5,026 nucleotides of DNA from Candidatus Helarchaeota archaeon (lineage in GTDB: Archaea; Asgardarchaeota; Lokiarchaeia; Helarchaeales; JABXJV01): NCBI GenBank assembly GCA_013375355.1, contig JABXJV010000303.1, positions 1-5,026 of the forward strand, read 5' to 3'. Under the pieces are notes generated by a model. It made no database searches, had not been told where the DNA came from, and worked only from the letters and a program-made list of their open reading frames with translations. Positions 1-5,026 of this stretch are shown here, in pieces (position 1 is the stretch's first letter; the number at the start of each line of letters is the position of its first letter). The position numbers and the translations under genes are program-made.

Positions 1-1
1 A

Positions 2-880
2 AAAAAATGTTATAATATATTAAAAGATGGAAGATTCATGGCAATTATTACTGGAACGGTAGTATCTAATGAAGGAATGAAGTTTTTAGCTGGAGATTTT
101 ATTAATTTATGCAAAAATGTTGGATTTATATTTCGCAAAGATATAATTTGGAATAAACCAAGAGGAACTACAAAATGGCAAAGAGGCGCAACATTATTTA
201 CAAAAAATCCATATCCTTTGAAGTTTAACACAAATATTAGCCATGAATATATTCTAATCTTTTCTAAAGGCGAGATTGATAAAATTGATTATAAGAAATT
301 GGAAGTTATGCCATTCACAAGGGATTTTATCCGGGCAGTAAGTTACAGCGTATGGGATATTAAACCAGTAAATTCACCAATAAAAGATGAGGGACATGTA
401 GCTCCCTATCCTGATGATTTATGTGAGATATTGATTGAGTTATTCAGCATGCCTGAAGAAATTGTTTTGGACCCATTTTGTGGCTCTGGGACGACCTGTA
501 AAGTAGCAAAAAAAATGGGTCGTTTATTTATTGGAATTGATAAATCCAAAAAATATTGCGATATCGCTAAAAAAAATGTCAATAACGAGGAATTTAACTC
601 ATATAAATCTCCCAATATAGCTAATGAAAATTATTTAGATATTTACTATAATACTCAACAATTAGAAGAAGAGATAATTAAGATTTTAGAAAATAATTCA
701 AACACAAAAGATGAATTGTTTAAAATCCTTCAAAGGTATTGCACTTTTAATAAATTAAAGAATACATTAGCAAGATTAAATAAGAAAAATATGATCGAAT
801 ATGATCGTAGAAATAAAGAATGGAAGTTAATAAGTGCTAGTGGTGAAATTAAAAAGAAGAATCTAGGGGATTATTTTTAA
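2..880 (+). CDS. Site-specific DNA methyltransferase (N4-cytosine/N6-adenine, beta class), 5' partial, with C-terminal winged-helix-like region
   Basis: This gene transfers a methyl group from S-adenosylmethionine to adenine N6 or cytosine N4 in DNA. The frame is open to the left edge, and residues before the first ATG (position 38) already read as methyltransferase (LKDGRFMAIITGTVV), so the start and the expected catalytic (D/S/N)PP(Y/F) motif lie outside the window. Counting from the first visible codon, I see a WNKP stretch near 51-54, a HEYILIFSKG stretch near 81-90, an H-x-APYP segment near 132-137, and the AdoMet-binding DPFCGSGTT at 157-165 followed by FIGID. Having the AdoMet motif after the target region is the permuted beta-class order. 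Residues about 220-280 look like a winged helix: three helices ending in a KLKNTLARLNKKNMIEYD segment, then a strand. No restriction endonuclease is visible, so orphan versus restriction-modification status cannot be decided. The gene is more AT-rich than those to its right, which may indicate acquired DNA. Family call is firm; target base is unknown. Confidence 0.9.
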   Translation, partial: KKCYNILKDGRFMAIITGTVVSNEGMKFLAGDFINLCKNVGFIFRKDIIWNKPRGTTKWQRGATLFTKNPYPLKFNTNISHEYILIFSKGEIDKIDYKKLEVMPFTRDFIRAVSYSVWDIKPVNSPIKDEGHVAPYPDDLCEILIELFSMPEEIVLDPFCGSGTTCKVAKKMGRLFIGIDKSKKYCDIAKKNVNNEEFNSYKSPNIANENYLDIYYNTQQLEEEIIKILENNSNTKDELFKILQRYCTFNKLKNTLARLNKKNMIEYDRRNKEWKLISASGEIKKKNLGDYF

Positions 881-896
881 TAAAATGATATAAAAG

Positions 897-922
897 AACC
901 TTTTTTCTATGAAATTAAGGTT
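897..922 (+). terminator. Possible terminator of the methyltransferase gene
   Basis: A T6 run at 901-906 lies 20 bases after the stop codon. AACCTT (897-902) and AAGGTT (917-922) could pair across a 14-base loop, but the stem is short and the T run sits in the loop. That is unlike a classical bacterial terminator. An archaeal T-run terminator is the better reading. Weak evidence. Confidence 0.3.
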
Positions 923-941
923 TAATTAAATTGGATTTTAT

Positions 942-967
942 ATTTATAAATCATTTTTATTTATAAA
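942..967 (+). promoter_or_regulatory. Duplicated TATA-like boxes
   Basis: ATTTATAAA occurs at 942-950 and again at 959-967, each containing the palindrome TTTATAAA, which resembles an archaeal TATA box. If used, transcription would start around 970-995 and leave a leader of about 150-170 bases before the small gene, including the whole inverted repeat. In sequence this AT-rich such boxes arise easily by chance. No clear BRE was recognised. Confidence 0.25.
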
Positions 968-1067
968 ATTAACAAAAATATGTAGAATTTATTTTGTTTT
1001 TAATGTATTTTCATATATAAAGCCGACAAAAATAATATAAATGAATTTTGGGCTTATTATAAATGTA

Positions 1068-1121
1068 GGGTATAATTTTTTGGATTTCATTAAAGGATTA
1101 AAAATAAAAAAATTATAACCC
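1068..1121. repeat. Imperfect inverted repeat (14 of 15 paired) before the small gene
   Basis: The left arm GGGTATAATTTTTT (1068-1081) is the reverse complement of the right arm AAAAAATTATAACCC (1107-1121), apart from one unpaired base in the right arm. The arms are separated by 25 bases. As RNA it would form a long stem closed by three G-C pairs, with its foot 20 bases before the ATG at 1142. It has no T run after it, so it does not look like a terminator. It could be a leader structure, a DNA site for a dimeric protein, or a chance feature of AT-rich sequence, although the GGG/CCC ends make pure chance less likely. Confidence 0.6.
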
Positions 1122-1141
1122 GGAATTGGAAGTCGCTAGAA

Positions 1142-1480
1142 ATGAAAAGTATGAATGTTTCAAATCCGCGACAGAGGAGCACTTCTGTGGTTGCATCTGA
1201 TGAGATTACTGCTGCTCCAGTCTTTAATATTGATGAAGCCAAAAGATTTATTTCTTTAATTAAGAATTTTAAGAAAGAAAATGATTTAACTCAAATATAT
1301 ATACGAATTCCTGGTAGTTGGCGAAGCGATGATGCAAGCCGGAAAATATTGTTTGAATATTTAAAAGAATCTCATGACTATGTTATAATTGAGACTTCTC
1401 CGGTCTTAAGAGCATACTTCAAAACGGAACTGACAATTCGAGAGAGCGATCCTAAAAAAATTCTAAAAGAAAGGAAATAA
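1142..1480 (+). CDS. Small protein of unknown function (112 aa)
   Basis: I do not recognise this protein. The first 25 or so residues are polar and probably disordered (NPRQRSTSVVASDE). The rest alternates helix and strand: an amphipathic helix at about 30-46 (DEAKRFISLIKNFKKEN), a strand at 51-56 (QIYIRI), a PGSW turn, a helix at about 62-77 (DDASRKILFEYLKES), a strand YVIIET near 80-85, and a basic tail. There is no signal peptide, membrane segment or cysteine, so a soluble compact alpha/beta domain is likely. The start at 1142 is preceded by GGAAG at 1128-1132 with a 9-base gap; the ATG at 1151 is an alternative. It stands alone on its strand, behind a long spacer with an inverted repeat, and converges on the fucosidase. 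The 5' end (about 1166-1220) is visibly richer in G+C than the rest. I believe it is a real gene because of the coherent secondary-structure pattern. Confidence 0.7.
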   Translation: MKSMNVSNPRQRSTSVVASDEITAAPVFNIDEAKRFISLIKNFKKENDLTQIYIRIPGSWRSDDASRKILFEYLKESHDYVIIETSPVLRAYFKTELTIRESDPKKILKERK

Positions 1481-1496
1481 TTGAGGTTTAACTCAA
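1481..1496. terminator. Small hairpin between convergent genes
   Basis: TTGAG (1481-1485) pairs with CTCAA (1492-1496) around a 6-base loop, filling most of the 22-base gap between two converging stop codons. A five-pair AT-rich stem is weak. Read on the minus strand it is followed by T-rich sequence, including a T7 run (A7 at 1454-1460 on the plus strand) inside the end of the small gene, which could serve as the fucosidase terminator. A shared bidirectional terminator is plausible but not demonstrated. Confidence 0.35.
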
Positions 1497-1502
1497 AAAT
1501 AT

Positions 1503-2951
1503 TTATTTACTGGGTTTGGGAACAATTTTAATTGTATAAGCAGGTGCTTCCTCTAATTTTTCTGAAATAGTTATTGTCAAATTTTCTCCTATTTGTTTCC
1601 AACTTAGTTCTGTAGTATAACCCAGCACATTAATTATTGCGTTTTTATCTATGAGTAGTGTTTTTATTGTAATTTTTTCGCTTTTTGGGGTATCTAAAAG
1701 TATTACATAAAGTGTATCCTCTTTTTGGGTGAATCGGATATCAATACCATCATCTGTCCCACCTTCCGCTCTTATCCATGGTCGTGTCTCAAATATTGCC
1801 TCACCATTAGTTTCAAGCCACCTTCCTAATCCTAATAGTCGCTCAACTTGCATTTCTGGAATAGTACCATCAGCCATAGGGCCAACATTCAATAATAGAT
1901 TTCCGTTCTTACTCACGATATCTATAAACATTCTAACTAGTTCATTAATTGTTATATGCTCTTTTTCTCCCTCTTCTCGGTTAAAACCAAAGGAATATCC
2001 TATCCCACGACAAGATTCAAACTTGTCTTTTTTGATTTTATGATATGTCGCATATTCAGGAGTTCTATAATCATAATGAGGTGGTTTAAGGACATCTGCA
2101 CCAGCACCTTCACCAGAAATTTCTTTAGCCGCTTGTGTAAATCTATCTAAGTTGTCTCTAATAAGATCTCTCATTTTTTTGGTAATTTGAAACCAACGAT
2201 CGTTAATTAAACCATCGGGTATTTTGTTATAAAAATATGCAATTATTTCATAAGGATTTACATCTGGTGGATAGCCAATATCGTTCCATATGATTGAAGG
2301 TTCATATAAATCAATTAACTCTATAAAGTGTTTTTTAATATATTCATGATAATTTGGTTCTAATGGGCCATTAGTAACGAAACTTAAAAAATCTTGAATT
2401 GGATCTTCATTAAATGTCCAATCTAAGCCACCCGAATAATAAAAACCCATACGCATTCCTCTTTCTTTAACTGCTTTTGTAAGCTCCCCAACTATATTTC
2501 TTTTGGCAAAATGATCCTTTTTCTTTGGATTTGGATATTTACTTGGCCAAAGAAGAAATCCATCATGATGTTTGGTGACAAGAACAACGTAGCGGGCTCC
2601 AACTTTTTTAAATAAATCTGCCATTTTATTTGGTTCCCATCGCTTTATAGCTTGATTAAATTCAGGTATAAAGGAAAAATAAGTAAAATCCTTCCCATAT
2701 ACTTTATTATGATGTTTTTGAGTTGGACTATCCTTAATTTTCATTGTGTTCAGATACCACTCAGCATATGGATTATTTTTAAAATGGTATGCTTGATCTT
2801 TCATTGTTTCGTTTATACTCCCTTGCTCAGTAGGAGCAAAAGCTGGGACTGAATATATCCCCCAATGTACAAAAATACCGAGTTTTGCATCATGGAACCA
2901 ATCAGGAACTTTATGTTTCCGTACTGATTTTAAATTCGGCTCATATTTCAT
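1503..2951 (-). CDS. Alpha-L-fucosidase, glycoside hydrolase family 29
   Basis: This enzyme hydrolyses terminal alpha-L-fucosyl residues from glycans by a retaining mechanism. The 482-residue protein is full length for a minimal GH29 enzyme. An N-terminal (beta/alpha)8 catalytic domain starts with WFHDAKLGIFVHWG at 18-31. It includes the substrate-binding KHHDG at 127-131, GFYYSGGLDW at 169-178, and IIWND at 220-224, whose D224 fits the nucleophile position. NGNLLLNVGP at 349-358 follows, then a beta-sandwich domain from about 395. The general acid/base is poorly conserved in this family; E299 (TPEY) and E312 (FES) are candidates I cannot choose between. No signal peptide is present, so it probably acts in the cytoplasm on imported or internal fuco-oligosaccharides. 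The start is well supported: GGTGA lies 7 bases upstream. It is transcribed alone, divergent from the Fe-S protein and convergent with the small gene. No fucose isomerase, kinase or transporter is visible. Confidence 0.95.
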   Translation of the reverse strand: MKYEPNLKSVRKHKVPDWFHDAKLGIFVHWGIYSVPAFAPTEQGSINETMKDQAYHFKNNPYAEWYLNTMKIKDSPTQKHHNKVYGKDFTYFSFIPEFNQAIKRWEPNKMADLFKKVGARYVVLVTKHHDGFLLWPSKYPNPKKKDHFAKRNIVGELTKAVKERGMRMGFYYSGGLDWTFNEDPIQDFLSFVTNGPLEPNYHEYIKKHFIELIDLYEPSIIWNDIGYPPDVNPYEIIAYFYNKIPDGLINDRWFQITKKMRDLIRDNLDRFTQAAKEISGEGAGADVLKPPHYDYRTPEYATYHKIKKDKFESCRGIGYSFGFNREEGEKEHITINELVRMFIDIVSKNGNLLLNVGPMADGTIPEMQVERLLGLGRWLETNGEAIFETRPWIRAEGGTDDGIDIRFTQKEDTLYVILLDTPKSEKITIKTLLIDKNAIINVLGYTTELSWKQIGENLTITISEKLEEAPAYTIKIVPKPSK

Positions 2952-2958
2952 TTTTAGG

Positions 2959-2963
2959 TCACC
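2959..2963 (-). promoter_or_regulatory. Ribosome binding site of the fucosidase gene
   Basis: On the minus strand GGTGA lies 7 bases before the ATG that ends at 2951. It matches the core of the site complementary to the conserved 16S rRNA 3' end (GGAGGTGATC) and settles the choice of start. Confidence 0.75.
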
Positions 2964-3045
2964 ATATTTAACAATAAAAATTTTAATTTCTTATTAATAT
3001 TATTTTTTTAAACAAACTAAAAAAATTCGAAAAATATTAAAAATT

Positions 3046-3049
3046 GGAG
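3046..3049 (+). promoter_or_regulatory. Ribosome binding site of the HTH/Fe-S gene
   Basis: GGAG lies 9 bases before the ATG at 3059. Aligned to the same 16S complement, it puts the start codon within two bases of the position seen for the fucosidase, so both starts support each other. Confidence 0.7.
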
Positions 3050-3058
3050 TAAAATAAT

Positions 3059-4078
3059 ATGCCAATTCCAAAAGCTTTGAAGAGTTATGCTGCTCAAATG
3101 GGTTTTCCAAATTCAGAAACTATGGCTCGTATTTTTGAGATTCTTTATGATGAAGAAGATGATTTAAAGGTTGTCAAAGCGTTATCCAGACCGCGAACGA
3201 TGGAGAAGTTAATCGAAAAAACTGGATTACCAGAGAAACGGGTTAGAGAGATTGTCGAACTATTACTATCTCGTGGTGCTATCAGCCAGCCCATGAAAAG
3301 TCCCGATTTATATCGATTATTTCCTGCTATGATTGAGCTCAGAGATGCTTCTTGTTTGAATCCAAACGCACCCCAAGAACTTTTTGAACTCTGGGAAAAA
3401 ATTGTCTATGAAGAACTTCCTCCACTTATATCTATGTTAGAAAATCTTAAAATTCCGCCTGTAATGCGGGTAATCCCTATTGAACGTTCGGTAGAGGTTC
3501 AGAACGCAGTTTTAGACCCCGATTCAGCAAGGAAAATATTCCAAGACGCGGAGATTGTCTCTGTTATTCCCTGTGTCTGCCGTAAAGTAGCTCGTAAAAA
3601 TAATCGAAGTCAAGACTGTCCTGCTCCCGAAGATGCAGTTTGCATGCAAACTAACGGTTTTGCTAAAATGATCTTAAAAACAGGTATTGCTGAGCAGATT
3701 AGTAATGAAGAAGCAGTGCGACGCATCAGTCTAGCAGAAGAAGCGGGTTTGGTCCATATGGTACGAAATAATATAAAGAAGGATATGTTTATGTGTAATT
3801 GTTGTTCTTGCTGCTGCACAGGTCTATATATAACAAATCAAGTAGGATATCTTGAAGGAATAGCTCCTTCTCGTTTTAGGGCAAAGCTCAATGTTGAAGC
3901 TTGTGTCGGCTGCGGTACTTGTGAGACGAGATGCCAATTCCATGCTATCAGCTTAGATGAAGTTGCCTCAATAAATCATGAAAAATGCTATGGATGCGGA
4001 AACTGCGTCATTACATGTCCAGAAGAAGCACTGGTCCTAGAGGAAATCCGTCCTTTAGAGCACATCCGAGTAACATAA
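3059..4078 (+). CDS. HTH-like/cysteine-rich protein with two C-terminal [4Fe-4S] ferredoxin motifs
   Basis: This 339-residue protein probably binds several iron-sulfur clusters and acts in electron transfer or redox sensing in the cytoplasm. Residues about 36-78 look like a winged helix (RPRTMEKLIEKTGLPEKRVREIVELLLSRGAI is two helices and a turn; positions 44-75). Residues 105-125 (LFELWEKIVYEELPPL) resemble a segment I recall from uncharacterised 4Fe-4S proteins of anaerobes. The middle is rich in cysteine: C172 and C174 (PCVCRK), C187, C195, then CNCCSCCC at 246-253 with six cysteines. The C-terminus has C282-x2-C285-x2-C288-x3-C292 and C310-x2-C313-x2-C316-x3-C320-P, a two-[4Fe-4S] ferredoxin module; the first motif has Q rather than the usual P after its last Cys. 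There is no signal peptide or membrane segment. The start is supported by GGAG 9 bases upstream. It is divergent from the fucosidase and upstream of a kinase. The ferredoxin module is certain; DNA binding and physiological role are inference. Confidence 0.9.
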   Translation: MPIPKALKSYAAQMGFPNSETMARIFEILYDEEDDLKVVKALSRPRTMEKLIEKTGLPEKRVREIVELLLSRGAISQPMKSPDLYRLFPAMIELRDASCLNPNAPQELFELWEKIVYEELPPLISMLENLKIPPVMRVIPIERSVEVQNAVLDPDSARKIFQDAEIVSVIPCVCRKVARKNNRSQDCPAPEDAVCMQTNGFAKMILKTGIAEQISNEEAVRRISLAEEAGLVHMVRNNIKKDMFMCNCCSCCCTGLYITNQVGYLEGIAPSRFRAKLNVEACVGCGTCETRCQFHAISLDEVASINHEKCYGCGNCVITCPEEALVLEEIRPLEHIRVT

Positions 4079-4082
4079 CAAA

Positions 4083-4096
4083 TTTTTCATTTTTTT
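4083..4096 (+). terminator. Oligo-T terminator of the HTH/Fe-S gene
   Basis: T5 (4083-4087) and T7 (4090-4096) runs begin four bases after the stop codon, with no GC-rich hairpin before them. This fits archaeal T-run termination. A further T6 run lies at 4115-4120, already close to the next gene. Confidence 0.45.
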
Positions 4097-4142
4097 AATA
4101 AATCTTAAAATCCGTTTTTTATCATAAAAAGAGACGATGAAT

Positions 4143-5026
4143 ATGGGTAAAATTACTGTTTTTGGATCGTTTGTTACAGATCTCATGTTTAGGGTTCCAA
4201 GGTTGCCCGTAAAGGGAGAAACTCTAAAAGCTTCTACTTTTAAAATGGGCCCTGGAGGTAAAGGTGCAAATCAAGCTGTTGCAGCTAAGAGAGCTGGGGC
4301 GTCTGTAGTAATGATAACAAAAATTGGAAAAGATAGTTTTGGGGATATTGCTTTAGAAAATTTTAGAAAAGAGAATATTAACAGCAGCTTTGTATTTCAA
4401 GATGACGATCACCCAACTGCTGTCGCATCAATTTTGGTAGATGAAAAAACCGGTAATAATCAAATAGCGATTTCAATGGGTGCATGTGAACTCATAACTC
4501 ATGAGGAAGTTGAATTAGCACGCGAGAGCATTGAAAATGCAGATGTCTTGATTACACAACTTGAAGCAAATTTAGATGCTACTGAAATGGCAATTGATAT
4601 TGCAAGTAAGAAAGGCGTGACAGTCATTTTAAACCCAGCACCAGCCCCAGCAAAACCGCTTACAGATGAACTTTTAAAAAAGATTGATATGATAACCCCA
4701 AATGAATCTGAAGCGGAAATTTTGTGTGGAGGAATTAAAGTTGAGGATTTAAAGGGAGCTAAAAAAGCAGCAAAATGGTTACTTGATAAGGGAGTTAAAA
4801 CAGTCATAATAACCCTGGGAGAGAAAGGTGCTTATCTAGCAAATAATCAAACAGAATGTCACATAGAAGCGTTAGAAGTTGATGTGATTGACACGACCGG
4901 TGCTGGAGATGCATATAATGGAGGTTTAGCTGCTGCCATTGCTGAAGGCAAGGATATCATAGAGGCAGCAAGATTTGCTAATGTGGTAGGAGCCTTGTCA
5001 GTAACCAAGATTGGGACTGCTCCAGC
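4143..5026 (+). CDS. rbsK: Ribokinase / PfkB-family sugar kinase, 3' partial
   Basis: This kinase phosphorylates a sugar, most likely D-ribose to ribose 5-phosphate with ATP, feeding pentose and nucleotide metabolism. The 294 visible codons have no stop and run off the right edge; ribokinases are about 300-310 residues, so little is missing. The N-terminus has GSFVTDLMFRVPRLPVKGET at 8-27, the substrate-binding GS-x3-D pattern of ribokinases. PfkB signature 1 is GPGGKGANQA at 36-45, TPNESEAEILCG lies at 185-196, and signature 2 is DTTGAGDAYNGG at 250-261, with D256 as the expected catalytic base. A GTAPA stretch near the end corresponds to the usual GAQPS-like end of the nucleotide site. An in-frame ATG at 4137 is possible, but GAG at 4131-4133 is 9 bases from 4143, the spacing seen for the Fe-S gene, and MGKITVFGS is a normal ribokinase beginning. 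Specificity for other sugars or nucleosides cannot be excluded; a T-rich spacer argues for separate transcription from the gene before. Confidence 0.9.
   Translation, partial: MGKITVFGSFVTDLMFRVPRLPVKGETLKASTFKMGPGGKGANQAVAAKRAGASVVMITKIGKDSFGDIALENFRKENINSSFVFQDDDHPTAVASILVDEKTGNNQIAISMGACELITHEEVELARESIENADVLITQLEANLDATEMAIDIASKKGVTVILNPAPAPAKPLTDELLKKIDMITPNESEAEILCGGIKVEDLKGAKKAAKWLLDKGVKTVIITLGEKGAYLANNQTECHIEALEVDVIDTTGAGDAYNGGLAAAIAEGKDIIEAARFANVVGALSVTKIGTAP

Larger units (their letters stand above)
881..1141. other. AT-rich intergenic region with repeats upstream of the small gene
   Basis: This 261-base spacer has no credible reading frame. It begins with a T6 run (901-906) that could end methyltransferase transcription. 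It continues with two copies of ATTTATAAA 17 bases apart (942-950 and 959-967), then a long imperfect inverted repeat (1068-1121). It is unusually long compared with the 22-, 107- and 58-64-base spacers elsewhere in the window. It could therefore hold a long 5' leader, a small RNA or decayed sequence, and the sequence alone does not decide between these. Confidence 0.6.
2952..3058. promoter_or_regulatory. Divergent promoter region between fucosidase and Fe-S protein
   Basis: Both flanking genes must start transcription in or very near this 107-base, strongly AT-rich spacer. I can place the two ribosome binding sites but not a definite TATA box for either direction, because the central part (about 2970-3040) is nearly all A and T. 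The arrangement would allow shared control of the two genes. Confidence 0.5.

Noticed and set aside
38..40. ATG at 38 as the true start of the methyltransferase gene
   Set aside because: The twelve codons before it are open and read as conserved methyltransferase sequence (LKDGRF), and the protein would lack its catalytic PP motif. The gene is cut by the window edge.
1048..1076. Bacterial-type promoter (TTGGGC, 17 bases, TATAAT) before the small gene
   Set aside because: The -35 match is only three of six, TATAAT is common in such AT-rich DNA, and it lies in the left arm of the inverted repeat. The organism may not be bacterial.
881..1141. A tRNA, riboswitch or CRISPR repeat in the long spacer
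   Set aside because: The only structure is the AT-rich inverted repeat; no cloverleaf, known aptamer core or regularly repeated unit is seen.
1729..2852. Plus-strand reading frames within the fucosidase gene
   Set aside because: They are overlaps opposite a strongly conserved GH29 coding sequence and show no protein-family features.
3610..3819. Minus-strand frame within the Fe-S gene
   Set aside because: It is the antisense of the cysteine-rich coding sequence; its Q-rich peptide is the complement of Cys/Ser codons.
4499..4807. Minus-strand frame of 102 codons opposite the kinase
   Set aside because: The plus strand encodes an unbroken, clearly conserved ribokinase here; the antisense frame is low-complexity Ser/Ala/Phe.
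1503..5026. A fucose utilisation operon of fucosidase plus kinase
   Set aside because: The genes are on opposite strands with the Fe-S gene between them, and the kinase is PfkB/ribokinase type rather than the FGGY type expected for fuculokinase.

Overview
The window is AT-rich and holds five protein genes: a DNA methyltransferase cut by the left edge, a small gene I do not recognise, a GH29 alpha-L-fucosidase on the minus strand, an HTH/iron-sulfur protein, and a ribokinase-type sugar kinase cut by the right edge. I see no rRNA, tRNA, CRISPR array, insertion sequence or origin. The organism is most likely an anaerobic archaeon, possibly of the Asgard (Lokiarchaeia-like) kind. This rests on the low GC, oligo-T runs rather than GC hairpins after genes, TATA-like AT boxes, GGTGA/GGAG ribosome binding sites and an oxygen-sensitive-looking Fe-S protein of a type I associate with anaerobic bacteria and archaea. 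It is an inference; a low-GC anaerobic bacterium is not excluded.

Left part (1-1141). The C-terminal two thirds or so of a beta-class N4-cytosine/N6-adenine DNA methyltransferase enters from the left and ends at 880. It carries an extra winged-helix-like C-terminal region. Its coding region is very AT-rich (12 G+C among the 60 bases 601-660), as is the 261-base spacer that follows. That spacer contains two TATA-like direct repeats and a long imperfect inverted repeat ending 20 bases before the next gene.

Middle (1142-2951). A 112-residue protein of unknown function (+) converges on a complete, apparently cytoplasmic GH29 alpha-L-fucosidase (-). Only 22 bases separate the two stop codons, and a small hairpin lies between them.

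Right part (2952-5026). A 107-base divergent spacer separates the fucosidase from a 339-residue protein with an N-terminal helix-turn-helix-like region, a cysteine-dense middle and two C-terminal [4Fe-4S] ferredoxin motifs. After a T-rich spacer comes the ribokinase/PfkB-family kinase, which is absent from simple stop-to-stop ORF lists because its stop codon is outside the window.

The fucosidase and the kinase both suggest sugar salvage, but they are on opposite strands and the kinase looks like a ribokinase, so they are not an operon. No multi-gene defence or biosynthetic system is evident. The most interesting items are the HTH/Fe-S protein, the inverted repeat in front of the unknown small gene, and the methyltransferase/winged-helix fusion.
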